A stretch of 64,000 nucleotides of DNA from Sorangium aterium (GCF_028368935.1 NZ_JAQNDK010000007.1:372001-436000); one strand, 5' to 3'. Shown: positions 26,613 through 35,789, counted from the first letter of the stretch. Program-made: numbers and translations. Notes: a model not told the origin generated them from the sequence alone.

Positions 26613-27428
26613 GCGCTCTCCTGCCCGCCGATTCCCGCCGATACCCACCGATTCTCGCCCATCTCCCGCGCTCGGCGAGCCGCGCGCGCGCCGCGCGGAC
26701 GCCCCGATCTCCCCGTCGAACGCCGGCCCGTCGTCCCTCTCCACGATCTCCCGCGAGCCCGCGTCGCGCGCATGGACCCCGGCGGCGCGGCTCACGACCG
26801 CGCGCACGAAGGGCACGGCGAACGGCGCTCGACCTTCGCAGGCCAGCGGCGACCCGGATAGCTGACCGTCCGCCAAGCAATCGAGCAGGACTGCGAGCTG
26901 TTTCTTGCTTGCAGCGCAGCGGTGCGCCGAGGAAGCGCGCGGCCTAACTCGGGTCACAGGCGCCGCGGCCGAGATAGCGAATGCGGGGGAAGGTAGGTAA
27001 AGGTCGTTGGCTGACATGGAGAACCCAGTCGCATTGGAGGTTTACCCACATTTCCCGGGGATTTTGTCTGGATTCAAGCGAGCGGACGACCACTTCTCTA
27101 TACCTTCCTTACATCAGCGGACGGACTGCGCATTGCAGTTCTGCATCGAAAATTTGCAACCGCGATGTGAAAAGCGGCCGAGGTGTGCGACCTAATTGGG
27201 TGTTCGTTTCGTTTTCGAAAGCATTTCGTCTTGACCCGTCGTGTTAATCCGGGAATAAGTTGTTTCACGAGAGCGCCGGTATCCGCCCCTCTGGTGCTGA
27301 ATGGTCTGCACCGATGGTTCGCGGCGCGAAGGCACGCAGCGGGAGGCTCCTCTTCTGCCCCCTGATGCTTTCGCCCGTTACGGTCCTGTTCACCACAGGG
27401 GTTCAACGACGCCGGGGGAGAAAAAGCC
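26613..27428. other. Long intergenic region upstream of the beta-helix gene
   Basis: 816 bp without a supported gene. The first part has direct repeats of CGCCGAT(T/A)CCC-like units at 26628-26660. From about 26960 GC drops visibly. Within this part TTGACC at about 27230 followed after 17 bases by AATAAG is a weak sigma-70-like promoter candidate. The long AT-richer leader before the secreted protein suggests regulation or a long 5' UTR. GGGGGAG about ten bases before the ATG at 27429 is the ribosome-binding site. Confidence 0.4.
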
Positions 27429-29336
27429 ATGCATTCGATTTCTCAAGGCTTTGGGTCGCGGTCGTTTGCCGCCGGTAAGTTCATCGCTTCGCTCGTGGCG
27501 GTGTCGATCGTCGGTTTCGGCTGCGCGCCGCTCGACGAGGACGTGACCGCAGAGGAGCTGGACGCGGAGGAGCAGGCGGCCGGCACGACGTATCAAGTCG
27601 GTCCCACGCGCACCTACAAGACCATCGGTGAGGTAGCCGGCAGACTGCAGGCGGGCGACGTGGTGGAGGTCGACGGCAACGCGACGTACTCGGGTGACAT
27701 CAGGCTCACGAAATGGGGCACGCCCACCTCGAAGATCACGATCCGCGGCGTGCGGGTCGGCGGGAAGCGCCCCGTCCTGAAGGGCGGGACCAACACGATC
27801 GAGCTCAACGCCAACCACATCGTCTTCGAGGGGTTCGATGTGACGGGCGGCACCTCGCGGTGCATCTTCCAGCACGGGCACGATGTCACGATCCGTGACT
27901 CCGTGATCCACGATTGCCCATCGCACGGGATCCTGGGCGCCGACAGCGATTCAGGTTCGCTGACGGTGGAATACGTGGAGGTCTATAACTGCGGTAACGG
28001 TACGCAGAAGCACCCGATCTACATCGCAACGGACGAGTCCGCCTACCCGGGCTCCGTGTTCCGGATGCAGCACAGCTATGTCCACGATGCAATCGGTGGC
28101 AACGCGGTGAAGACCCGCGCGGAGCGGAACGAGATCTATTACAACTGGATCGAGGGCGGGCTCTACAAGGACCTCGAGCTCATCGGCCCCGACGGGCAGG
28201 ATCCGGGGCTCGCGCGGGAGGACTCCGATGTGGTCGGCAACGTCTTCCGCAAGACGCACACGCAGTACGTGATCCGCGTCGGCGGCGACGGCACCGGCGA
28301 CACCAACGGGCGTTATCGGTTCGTGAACAACACGTTCCTGCTGATGGCGGGGTCGAGCGCGGCGATCCACCTGTTCGATGGCATCGAGAGCATCGAGCTG
28401 CACAACAACATCTTCTATCGCGTCGGGGGCGGGAGCGTTCAGGTCTTCCGTGACGACGCGAGCTGGACGACCGGCAGCCCGCTCATCAAGGGCGTCAACA
28501 ACGCGGTGCCCACGGGCACGACGGTGCCTTCCGGCTTCACGGGGACGCTGATCGTGAGCGATCCCGGCTTCACGAGCATCGGCAACCGCGACGTGACGCT
28601 GCTCTCGACGAGCCCGCTGCGGAACACGGGTGTCAGCTCGACGACGGGGATCTCGGGGCGCACGTTCCCGTCGCCGCTGGCGATGCCGCTCTACCACCCG
28701 CCGAGGGCGGCGCTCCAGGCCGTCGGCACCGCGCAGCGGCGGACGGCCGTGGGCGCGGTCGACATCGGCGCGTTCGAGTTCGGGACGACGACGACCACGA
28801 CGCCGACGCCCACGACCCCCACGCCGACGCCCACGACGCCGACGCCCACGCCGACCACGCCCACGCCCACGACGCCGGTGTGCTCGGTCGTCAACGCTGG
28901 CCAGTGGTTCAATACGTCGCTGCCGTCGACCCAGCGGGGCACCTTCACGGCGACCTGGGACGTGACGCCGAGCGCGTCGAAGATCGACGCCGTGGTCGGC
29001 CTCTCGACCAGCTCCGCGAGCCAGTGGACCCAGCTCGCCGCGATCGTCATCTTCGACGAGGAAGGCAATGTCCGCGTCCGGAACGGCGCGAGGTACCAGG
29101 CGCTCCAGGTGTTCCCGTACACCGGCGGGACGACCTATACCGTCCGGATGGTGGTCGACGTGGCGGCGAAGCGGTACTCGGTGTACATCCGGCCGAAGAA
29201 CGGCGCCGAGGTGCAGCTCGCGAACAACTACGCGTTCAGGTCCGAGCAGGCCAGCGTCGCTTCGCTCGCGAACTGGGCGATGACGCAGACGATCGGGACG
29301 GCCACGCTGTCGGCCTGCAACTTCAAGATACAGTGA
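27429..29336 (+). CDS. Secreted right-handed beta-helix protein (pectate-lyase-like) with C-terminal accessory domain
   Basis: 635 residues. A signal peptide (FIASLVAVSIVGFGC) may end at a lipid-modified Cys, although the -3 position is not the usual Leu. Residues about 55-400 are a parallel beta-helix. It starts with TYQVGPTRTYKTIGEVAGRLQAGDVVEVDG and goes on with NHIVFEGFDVTGG, HDVTIRDSVIHDC, GSLTVEYVEVYNC and VVGNVFRKTH coils, as in polysaccharide lyase and NosD-like proteins. A Thr-Pro linker (about 455-485) leads to a 145-residue beta-rich domain (WFNTSLPSTQRGTFTATWDV to TLSACNFKIQ), probably a carbohydrate-binding or surface module. Likely role: binding or cutting plant or microbial polysaccharide outside the cell. 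Catalytic residues cannot be pinned, so lyase activity is unproven. Confidence 0.82.
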   Translation: MHSISQGFGSRSFAAGKFIASLVAVSIVGFGCAPLDEDVTAEELDAEEQAAGTTYQVGPTRTYKTIGEVAGRLQAGDVVEVDGNATYSGDIRLTKWGTPTSKITIRGVRVGGKRPVLKGGTNTIELNANHIVFEGFDVTGGTSRCIFQHGHDVTIRDSVIHDCPSHGILGADSDSGSLTVEYVEVYNCGNGTQKHPIYIATDESAYPGSVFRMQHSYVHDAIGGNAVKTRAERNEIYYNWIEGGLYKDLELIGPDGQDPGLAREDSDVVGNVFRKTHTQYVIRVGGDGTGDTNGRYRFVNNTFLLMAGSSAAIHLFDGIESIELHNNIFYRVGGGSVQVFRDDASWTTGSPLIKGVNNAVPTGTTVPSGFTGTLIVSDPGFTSIGNRDVTLLSTSPLRNTGVSSTTGISGRTFPSPLAMPLYHPPRAALQAVGTAQRRTAVGAVDIGAFEFGTTTTTTPTPTTPTPTPTTPTPTPTTPTPTTPVCSVVNAGQWFNTSLPSTQRGTFTATWDVTPSASKIDAVVGLSTSSASQWTQLAAIVIFDEEGNVRVRNGARYQALQVFPYTGGTTYTVRMVVDVAAKRYSVYIRPKNGAEVQLANNYAFRSEQASVASLANWAMTQTIGTATLSACNFKIQ

Positions 29337-29399
29337 TCCCACGGGGGGCCGGCGCGATGAGCGCCGGCGGCTCCTTGGGGCGGTCGTCCGAGGTGGCCC

Positions 29400-29551
29400 G
29401 GCGCGAAGAGACCGTGTTCTTCGCGCGGCGCGGGGGCCCCGCCGGACTCGCCTGAGACAAAGCTCCTCCGGCTTCGCCGGAGGAGCTTTGTCATTTGGGC
29501 TCAGACATCGGCCCTCCCCTCGCCGCGCGAAGAACACGGTCTCTTCGCGCC
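29400..29551. repeat. Nested palindrome: perfect 31-bp inverted repeat around a hairpin
   Basis: Bases 29400-29430 and 29521-29551 are exact inverted copies of each other over 31 bp (core GAAGAGACCGTGTTCTTCGC). Inside lies the terminator-like hairpin at 29456-29492. Because the outer arms are perfect and outside any gene, a recent mobile or gene-conversion origin is likely. Confidence 0.9.
29456..29492. terminator. Strong hairpin terminator after the beta-helix gene
   Basis: A perfect 16-bp stem (GACAAAGCTCCTCCGG with its complement) closed by the stable loop CTTCG. A TTTG follows the stem and its complement precedes it, so it can end transcripts from either side. It lies 120 bp past the stop at 29336. 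Confidence 0.8.
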
Positions 29552-29568
29552 TACGGGGGGCGATGAGG

Positions 29569-29787
29569 CGTAGGCGTTAACCAAGCTTCGCGCCGCATCC
29601 TCCTACATCCGAACGTTTACGTGGACGTTTACGTGGTCGTTTACGTGGACGTTTACGTGGTCGTTTACGTGGTCGTGGTCGTGGCCGTGGTCGTGGCCGT
29701 GGTCGTTCACGGCCTATCGTTGACGACCACGACCACGACCACGTAAACGTCCACGACCACGTAAACTTCCACGTTGGTGAGCGATGG
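29569..29787. repeat. (GTGGTC)n/(GACCAC)n foldback repeat, copy B
   Basis: It opens with CGTAGGCGTTAACCAAGC and CTCCTACATCCGAACGTTTACG. A left arm of TTTACGTGG(T/A)CG hexamer runs follows, then the spacer TTCACGGCCTATCGT, a right arm of GACCACGACCACGTAAACG type, and CACGTTGGTGAGCGATGG at the end. The opening and closing blocks recur at copy C (60511-60688). It lies between convergent genes. Confidence 0.88.
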
Positions 29788-29820
29788 CGGGGTGGAGAGC
29801 GGCGCCTTCATGCCCTGAGC

Positions 29821-29868
29821 GTGACCGAACGAGCTTGGCTAACGCCTCACGAGAGCTCGCTCGGTCAC
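29821..29868. terminator. Hairpin before the M3 peptidase 3' end
   Basis: GTGACCGAACGAGCT (29821-29835) pairs with AGCTCGCTCGGTCAC (29854-29868) at 14 of 15 positions around an 18-base loop. The loop contains GGCTAACGCCTCACG, whose complement resembles the opening of foldback copy B, so it may be the far end of that element. Position fits a terminator for the leftward peptidase gene. Confidence 0.6.
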
Positions 29869-29927
29869 ATGGCCAGAGCGGGAGTTTGTCGCCGTGATGG
29901 CTGCGGCCCCCCGCCCGCCCCGGAGGC

Positions 29928-31982
29928 TCAGGCGAGTCCGCTGCGCTGGAGCAGGGCGTCGAGCGTGGGCTCGCGGCCCCGGAAGCTCTTGTAGAGATCC
30001 ATCGGGTCCTGCGTGTCGCCGAGCGCGAGGATCTGGCCCCGGAACGCGTCGCCCACCTTCCGGCTGAACAGTCCCTCTTCCTGGAAGCGGGAGAAGGCGT
30101 CGGCGTCCAGCACCTCGGCCCATTTGTACGAGTAATAGCCCGCGGCGTAGCCCACCGGGCTCGAGAAGAGGTGCGAGAAGCCGGCGATCATGGCGTAGCC
30201 CTCGGGCAGCGGGACGGGCGAGTAACGCCCGAGGACCTCGCGCGCGAACTCGACGACATCGCCCTGCTCTCCAGTCCAGTCCATGTGGAGCGCGAGGTCG
30301 ATCTCGGCGAAGCCGAGCTGCCGCATCGTCACGGCGCCCGCGCGGAACGTGCGGGCCGCGCGCATCCGCTGGAGCAGGTCGTCCGGGACCGGCGCGCCCG
30401 TCTCGTGGTGGCGCGCGAAGAGGTCGAGCGCCTCCCGCTCCCAGCACCAGTTCTCCATGATCTGCGAGGGGAGCTCGACGAAGTCCCAGGCGACGTTGGT
30501 GCCGGCGAGGCTCCGGATCGGCACCCGGCTCGAGGCGTGGTGCATCATGTGGCCGAACTCGTGGAACAGGGTCTCGACCTCGCGGTGGTTGAGCAGCGCG
30601 GGGCGGCCGCCGACCGGCGGGGTGAAGCTGCCCGCGAGGACCTCGAGGTGGCGCGCGTCCTCGCCGTTCGCGCGCCCATCCTCGCTCGGCGCGCCCGTGA
30701 CGAGCCCGTGCATCCAGGCGCCGTCGCGCTTCTGCTCCCGCGGCACGAAGTCCAGATAGAAGGCGGCGCTCTGGGCGCCCTCCGGCTCGACGAGCTGGTA
30801 GGCGCGGACGCTCGGGTGCCACGTGGGGGCGGCCTGCCAGGGCGCGATGCGCACGCCGTAAAGGCGGTGGGCGATCTCGAACAGGCCGGAGACGACGCGA
30901 TCCAGCGGGAAATAGGGGCGGAGCGCCTCGTCGTCGAAATCGTAGCGGGCGCGGCGGAGCTTCTCGGCGTAGTAGGCGACGTCCCACGGCGCGAGCGGCG
31001 GCGCGTCCGGGCCCTCGATCTCGCGGCGGAAGGCGGCGAGCTCCTCCTTCTCGCGGGCGAAGACCGGCTCGGTGCGCGCCCGCAGCGTGTCGACGAAGCG
31101 GCGCGCCGCGGCGCCCGTCTTCGCCATCCGGTCCTCGAGCACGAGATCGGCGAAGCTCGCGTAGCCGAGCAGCCTCGCCTTCTCCCCGCGGAGCTCGAGG
31201 ATGCGGCGGATGAGCGGGCGGTTGTCGTGGTCGCCCTCGGTCGCCCGCGTGTTGAAGGCGCGGTAGAAGCGCTCGCGGATCGTGGCGTCGTCGAGGTGCG
31301 TGAGCACCGGGATGTAGCTCGGCGCCTGCAGCGTGAAGCGGTAGCCCTCGATGCCCCTGTCCTTGGCGCCCTGGCGGGCCGCCTCGACCGCGCTCGGCGG
31401 CAGGCCGGCGAGGCGGGCAGCGTCCTCGACCACGAACTCGAAGGCGTTCGTCGCGTCGAGCACGTTCTGCGAGAAGCGCAGGGTGAGCGTGGCGAGCTCG
31501 ACGTCGATCTCGGAGAGGCGCTTCTTGCCAGCCGGGTCGAGCTCGGCGCCGCTCCTCCGGAAATCGTCGAGGGTCTTCTTCAAGAAGCGGCGCCGCGGGC
31601 CGGTCAGCGCCGCGGCCTCGGGCGTGGCCGCGTACGCCTTGAGCGCGCCGTAGACGCCCTCGTTGAGGGCAATGCCGCTCAGGAACTCGCTGACCTCCGG
31701 CTGGACGGCGTTGTACGCGGCGCGCAGCGCGGGCGTGGTGGACGTCGATTCGAGGTGCGAGACGACGTTCATGGCGCGGTCGAGCCGGTCGGTGACGGCC
31801 TCGAGCGCGGCGAGGGTGTTGTCGTAGGTGCGGGGGCCGGGCGCCGCGACGAGCGCGTCGAGCCGGGCGCGGGCGTCCTGGAGCAGCGCGCGCACGGCGG
31901 GCTCGACGTGCTCGCTCCGGATGCGATCGAACGGGATCTCGAAGCCGAGAGTGAGCAGGGGATTGTCGGTCGCTTCGGTCAT
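29928..31982 (-). CDS. M3-family zinc oligopeptidase (oligopeptidase A / Dcp-like)
   Basis: 684 residues, the normal length for M3A enzymes. The zinc site is VETLFHEFGHMMHH (HExGH) with the third ligand Glu in WDFVELPSQIMENW. EGYAMIAGFSHLFSSPVGYAAGYYSYKWAEVLDADAFSRF is the conserved substrate-binding C-terminal block, containing the Tyr pairs that hold the peptide. N-terminal DNPLLTLGFEIPFDRIRSEHVEPAV is the typical helical start. It degrades short peptides, including leftover signal peptides, in the cytosol; no signal peptide is present. Distinguishing oligopeptidase A (PrlC) from dipeptidyl carboxypeptidase (Dcp) is not safe here. It stands alone. Confidence 0.93.
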   Translation of the reverse strand: MTEATDNPLLTLGFEIPFDRIRSEHVEPAVRALLQDARARLDALVAAPGPRTYDNTLAALEAVTDRLDRAMNVVSHLESTSTTPALRAAYNAVQPEVSEFLSGIALNEGVYGALKAYAATPEAAALTGPRRRFLKKTLDDFRRSGAELDPAGKKRLSEIDVELATLTLRFSQNVLDATNAFEFVVEDAARLAGLPPSAVEAARQGAKDRGIEGYRFTLQAPSYIPVLTHLDDATIRERFYRAFNTRATEGDHDNRPLIRRILELRGEKARLLGYASFADLVLEDRMAKTGAAARRFVDTLRARTEPVFAREKEELAAFRREIEGPDAPPLAPWDVAYYAEKLRRARYDFDDEALRPYFPLDRVVSGLFEIAHRLYGVRIAPWQAAPTWHPSVRAYQLVEPEGAQSAAFYLDFVPREQKRDGAWMHGLVTGAPSEDGRANGEDARHLEVLAGSFTPPVGGRPALLNHREVETLFHEFGHMMHHASSRVPIRSLAGTNVAWDFVELPSQIMENWCWEREALDLFARHHETGAPVPDDLLQRMRAARTFRAGAVTMRQLGFAEIDLALHMDWTGEQGDVVEFAREVLGRYSPVPLPEGYAMIAGFSHLFSSPVGYAAGYYSYKWAEVLDADAFSRFQEEGLFSRKVGDAFRGQILALGDTQDPMDLYKSFRGREPTLDALLQRSGLA

Positions 31983-32207
31983 ATCGTTCCTGGTTGGGCT
32001 TGAAGGGCCGGCGGACGAGCGCGGGCCGGCGACCCTCGGCCGGTCCGCGCAGCCCTACCTTGGTAAAGGCGCCGGCGAGGGTTGGCCAGTAGTTCGTCGT
32101 CCAAGTTCTTCCTCATTGCCTGGGAGGGGGCCGAGCACCCTCCCCGGGGGCCTGACGTCACGACGAGGGAAGAGCTTGGTGAGACGAGGTGAAGCGCGGG
32201 CGAGCGG

Positions 32208-33347
32208 CTAGACGCCCAGCCACCGCGCGACGATCGTGGCGAGCACGTCGGACGTCCCCGAATGGATGCTGCCGCCCAGGGCGTCGTCGATGGCGGAGGG
32301 GAGGCCGCTCTCCTCGAGGTAGCCAGCGCCGCCGCGGAGCCGGAGATCGTCGAGCGCGGACGCCACGGCCGAGTCCGCCGTGTGCCACTTCGCGAGCGCG
32401 GCCTCGGCCTGGCCGCGCTCGCCCTGATCCAGCGCCCACGCGGCGCGGTAGATGAGCAGCCGCGAGGTCTCCAGCCGCAGCTTCATCTGCGCGAGGCGGT
32501 GCGCGACGGCCTGGTGGCGCGCGATCGCCTGGCCGCCGATCTCGCGCTCGCGGGCGAAGCGGACGGCCTCGCCGAGGGCGCGCTCCATGGCGCCGAGGCG
32601 GAAGGCGAGGATGAGCGCGCGCTCGAAGGTCATCGCGATCTGGAAGACGGCGAGGCCGGCGCCGGCGCGGCCGAGGAGCGCGTCGTGGCCGACCTCGCAG
32701 CCGGTGAACGAGACGGGCGCGAGCCGCGCGCCCCGGAGGCCAGCGGTCGCGAGCGGCGCGCCGGGGAGAACGCGCGCGGCGCCTTCGCCCGCGGCGCGGG
32801 GGACGAGCAGCGCGGTGAGGCCGCGCGCCGGGGCCCCTCCGTCGCGGCCGCCGCCGTCGCGCGCGATCGCGAGGTACACGTCGGCCCGGTCGGCCCAGGT
32901 CACGTACCGCTTGTCGCCGGTGAGCCGGTAGCCGGCGTCCGTGCGGTCGGCCCTGGCCTGCACCGACGCGACGTCCGAGCCGGCGCCGGCCTCGGTCGCG
33001 GCGACCGTCGCCATGCACGCGCCGCTCGCCATGCGCGGCAGCCACGCGCGCTGCTGCGCGGGGGTGCCCACCCGCGCGAGCAGGAGCGCCACGCCGAAGA
33101 GGTGCGCCCCCGCGGCGAGCAGGACGCCGCCGTCGCGCAGGGTCGCGCCGAGGCCCTCGTAGGCGAGCGCCGTCGTGACGAGGTCGAGGCCCTCGCCCCC
33201 GAGATCGCGGGCGATCGGCAGGCCGAGGGCGCCGCCCCGGGCGAGGACGCGCATGCGATCGTCCGGCGCCGCGGCGTCGGCCTCGGCGCCGAGGGCGCGC
33301 ATGCGGTCGTGGACGGCACGCTGGGGAGGGGTCCACCCGAAGTCCAT
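32208..33347 (-). CDS. Acyl-CoA dehydrogenase family protein
   Basis: 379 residues from the ATG at 33345-33347 (MDFGWTPPQRAVHDRM), where similarity to the family begins. ATVAATEAGAGSDVASVQARAD and GYRLTGDKRYVTWADRAD are the flavin/substrate strands. The C-terminal helices end with GGAGYLEESGLPSAIDDALGGSIHSGTSDVLATIVARWLGV, the standard ACAD end. An FAD-dependent alpha,beta-dehydrogenation of an acyl-CoA or carrier-bound acyl group is expected. The catalytic Glu is not at the canonical YxGTNE place (here HSGTSD), so a variant base, or a role in secondary metabolism rather than beta-oxidation, is possible. It lies 59 bp past the CAP-domain gene on the same strand. Confidence 0.85.
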   Translation of the reverse strand: MDFGWTPPQRAVHDRMRALGAEADAAAPDDRMRVLARGGALGLPIARDLGGEGLDLVTTALAYEGLGATLRDGGVLLAAGAHLFGVALLLARVGTPAQQRAWLPRMASGACMATVAATEAGAGSDVASVQARADRTDAGYRLTGDKRYVTWADRADVYLAIARDGGGRDGGAPARGLTALLVPRAAGEGAARVLPGAPLATAGLRGARLAPVSFTGCEVGHDALLGRAGAGLAVFQIAMTFERALILAFRLGAMERALGEAVRFAREREIGGQAIARHQAVAHRLAQMKLRLETSRLLIYRAAWALDQGERGQAEAALAKWHTADSAVASALDDLRLRGGAGYLEESGLPSAIDDALGGSIHSGTSDVLATIVARWLGV

Positions 33348-33406
33348 CGCCGCTTCGATACCAGAGCCGGCGAGGGGCGGGGAGGAGACGGGGACGGCGC
33401 GCGGGC

Positions 33407-33967
33407 TCAGTAGGGGCGCTCTCCGGCGAAATTGCCGGGAGGATCGTAGTTGCACACCCAGATCTGCCAGGTGCCGCTGCCGAACGGCGAGCCGGTCGTG
33501 CAATCGGCGACCCCGCAGCCGAGGCGCAGGGAGTCGGCCCATACCACCTGAGTGTAATGGCCGCAGGTGGAGCTGCAGGCGTTGCTCGCAAGATCGTAGT
33601 TGGCCGCCTCGTCGACCCACGAGGCGACGACGTCCTCCGGTGTGGGTGACGAGCCGGTCGACGCGAAGATGTTCTCTCCATAGTTGCTCGCGCTATGGCC
33701 GAACGTGCACCGGGCGGCATAGGCCTGAGCCACCGCGGCGATCTCGGGCGACCACGAGAGAGGGGGCACCCCCTGTTCGGCGGGCGGGTCGACCGCGGCG
33801 CGCGCGGCGTTGTGGGCCGCCGTCATCCCGATCATCCTCGGCGGCTCGCCGGCGGCCTGGCCGCTCGTCGGGCCCGCGTCGTCGTCGGACGAGGCGCCGC
33901 AACCGGCCGTCAGGGCGAGCATGAGAGAGAGCTGTACGAACCGGGGGAGCCGTGGGCCGAGCGTCAT
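33407..33967 (-). CDS. CAP/SCP-domain (PR-1-like) lipoprotein
   Basis: 186 residues from the ATG at 33965-33967 (a GTG precedes it). The signal peptide ends in the lipobox LTAGC, so the mature protein is lipid-anchored. A CAP domain follows: MTAAHNAARAAV, PPLSWSPEIAAVAQAYA, the YGENIF motif, and GHYTQVVWADSLRLGCGVADC, with a CNYDPPGNFAGERPY ending. The two His and two Glu of the CAP cavity are present (H of AAHN and GHYTQ; E of SPEI and GENIF). Six Cys suggest disulfides as in eukaryotic PR-1 proteins. Bacterial CAP proteins are cell-surface, sometimes lipid-binding or peptidase-like; the role here is unknown. Confidence 0.9.
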   Translation of the reverse strand: MTLGPRLPRFVQLSLMLALTAGCGASSDDDAGPTSGQAAGEPPRMIGMTAAHNAARAAVDPPAEQGVPPLSWSPEIAAVAQAYAARCTFGHSASNYGENIFASTGSSPTPEDVVASWVDEAANYDLASNACSSTCGHYTQVVWADSLRLGCGVADCTTGSPFGSGTWQIWVCNYDPPGNFAGERPY

Positions 33968-34368
33968 CACGGGGCCATTGTCCTACGGCTCGGCCGAGCT
34001 CTGCAACGGCGATTCGATGAAGGCTGGTTGTACCCACGACGTGCCGTGTCATGGCGCGCCCGCAGCCGTCCCTGGACGGCCGCGTCCGGGCGTTCTTCCC
34101 ACCTCTGCCGTCGACATGGATATCAACAGATCTCGTCGTCGTTGGCTCCCGTGCTGACGGGCTTCGCCCTAGGGTGACGTCGAGACGAGCAACAATTCCG
34201 CAGCATGGGCCTTGTCATGCGGGTCGATCTATGAGCTATTGTCGCCCTGCTTCGGAGGCGGCTGCGGTCCGAGCTCGGCGGCGAGCGTGCTCCCTCACGG
34301 GGTATCACCGCTCTCCGTGGCAATTCGGCACCAGCGGCACGCCCGACAAAGAACCAAGGAGTTTCCCG
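33968..34368. other. Divergent promoter region between two lipoprotein genes
   Basis: 401 bp with no supported gene. It should hold the promoters of the leftward CAP gene and the rightward Cys-rich gene. AAGGAG seven bases before the ATG at 34369 is a clear ribosome-binding site. No repeat or hairpin stands out. Confidence 0.45.
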
Positions 34369-35559
34369 ATGAATATCCGTGTGACGTGGCGAATCGCGGC
34401 ATTCCCGCTGGCGCTGGCGGGGCTCTCCGTCGTCCCGGCGATGGGGTGTGACAAGGTCTCGGAGCTGCAGAATGACGTCTGCTGTCGCGACTTCACGCCG
34501 GGCGCCGATCTCGCCACGGTGGAATGGGGTCTCGAGGGCGAGGCAGAGCTCAATTATGGTGCCTTCATGCAGTCCGTGTCGGACTTCACGGGCGCCGCGG
34601 GCGCCATCGTGGCGGACGTGACGAGCGCCTGTCAGGCGATCGCGCTGGACCTCGGCGCGGATGTGGCGACGATCACGGCGACGAAGCCGAACGAACGGGC
34701 AGTGCAATGGTGTGAGCTCGCCGTCGACGCGCTCGGGGACGCGACGGCCGGCCTGTCGATCACCTTCCAGCCGCCGAGCTGCACGGTCGACGCGAGCGTA
34801 CAGGCGAACTGCGAGGCGAGGTGCAGCGCCAACGTCGAGTGCCAGCTGACCCCGGCGGAGGTCGTCGCGCGCTGCGATCCTGGCCAGCTCTCGGGGCGGT
34901 GTGAGGGGAAGTGCACCGGCTCGTGCGAGGGCTCGGCCAACCTGGCCGTCCACTGCGAGGGAACGTGCCAGGGGACGTGCGAGGGCACGTGCGACGGCGA
35001 GTGCTCCGCGACGACCGCCGGCGGCGACTGCCGCGGCGAGTGCCAGGGCAACTGCACGGGCGAGTGCCGTGGCTCGTGCGCGTTCGCGGCCGACGCAGCG
35101 GTGCAGTGCAACGCTGATTGCTCGGGCTCGTGCGACGTCCAGTTCAAGGCGCCGAAGTGCAGGGCCGAGCTCAAGCCGCCGAGCGCCGAGTGCCAGGGGT
35201 CCGCGGAGTGCAGCGGCTCCTGCGAGGCGAGCGCGAGCGCGAAGGCCAGCTGCAGGGAGCCCGCGGTCAACATTGAGGGTGGGGCCGACGCCGAGGCGGC
35301 GATCGCGACGCTCAGGGCGAACCTGCCGCGGCTCCTCGTCGTCGCGCACGCGCGCGGCGAGCTGCTCCTCGCCAGCGCCAAGGCGGTGGTCGAGTCGGGC
35401 GGCCACCTCGAGGGCGCGGCCACCGGCAGCGTGAAGGCGGGGGCGTGCCTCATCCCGGCCACCAATGCGATCACGCAGGCGGTCGAGAACATCCAGGCGG
35501 GCATCACGGGCAGCGGCAGCGTGATGGCGAAGCTGGAGATCGCCCCCCCGGGCCCCTGA
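34369..35559 (+). CDS. Cys-rich CxGxC-repeat lipoprotein
   Basis: 396 residues. A signal peptide (AAFPLALAGLSVVPAMGC) ends at a probable lipidated Cys. After an N-terminal helical domain (about 25-140) comes a stretch at about 145-300 in which Cys recurs every four residues as C-x-G-x-C-x-G-x-C (for example CEGTCQGTCEGTCDGEC and CRGECQGNCTGECRGSC). Such spacing makes a row of disulfides or a metal-binding rod. The C-terminal about 90 residues are helical (LLVVAHARGELLLASAKAVVESG). Related proteins occur in myxobacteria without known function. It is transcribed alone with its own AAGGAG site, and a hairpin follows the stop. Confidence 0.75.
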   Translation: MNIRVTWRIAAFPLALAGLSVVPAMGCDKVSELQNDVCCRDFTPGADLATVEWGLEGEAELNYGAFMQSVSDFTGAAGAIVADVTSACQAIALDLGADVATITATKPNERAVQWCELAVDALGDATAGLSITFQPPSCTVDASVQANCEARCSANVECQLTPAEVVARCDPGQLSGRCEGKCTGSCEGSANLAVHCEGTCQGTCEGTCDGECSATTAGGDCRGECQGNCTGECRGSCAFAADAAVQCNADCSGSCDVQFKAPKCRAELKPPSAECQGSAECSGSCEASASAKASCREPAVNIEGGADAEAAIATLRANLPRLLVVAHARGELLLASAKAVVESGGHLEGAATGSVKAGACLIPATNAITQAVENIQAGITGSGSVMAKLEIAPPGP

Positions 35560-35580
35560 GCGCAGGGCCCGTGAGCGCAG

Positions 35581-35610
35581 GCCCGGCAGCGGCGCAGGCC
35601 GCGGCCGGGC
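35581..35610 (+). terminator. GC-rich hairpin after the Cys-rich gene
   Basis: GCCCGGC-A-GCGGC (35581-35593) pairs with GCCGC-G-GCCGGGC (35598-35610) around a GCAG loop, a 12-bp stem, 21 bp after the stop. There is no U-run. Confidence 0.6.
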
Positions 35611-35653
35611 GCGCGTGAAGGAACCCGTCAGGCCAGCCGTCGGCGCAGGCCGC

Positions 35654-35789
35654 TCACCGCGGCGCTGCGCCCCTGGTCCGCGCGCGGAACGCCTCCGGCC
35701 TCACGCCGGTCCAGCGCCGGAACGCCCTCGGCTCGGAATCGCCGAGCAGATTACGCCACCTCGCCGATCGCCATGTCCGCCTCGAAGAG
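35654..35789 (-). pseudogene. C-terminal remnant of an AraC-family regulator
   Basis: Read leftwards, LLGDSEPRAFRRWTGVRPEAFRART to the TGA at 35654-35656 is the last helix of an AraC HTH (normally LLGFSEPSAFxRAFRRWTGxxPxxFR) with a few residues deleted. Just upstream, DMAIGEVA fits the preceding helix, but a stop and a one-base frame change separate them. No earlier domain is found. It is a decayed gene end. Confidence 0.45.

Noticed and set aside
26241-27017. 258-codon minus-strand frame between PilZ and the beta-helix gene
   Set aside because: It covers the well-supported zinc-ribbon gene on the other strand, runs into PilZ control DNA and shows no motif.
27007-27195. Short plus-strand ORF upstream of the beta-helix gene
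   Set aside because: No ribosome-binding site, no similarity; the region looks like leader DNA.
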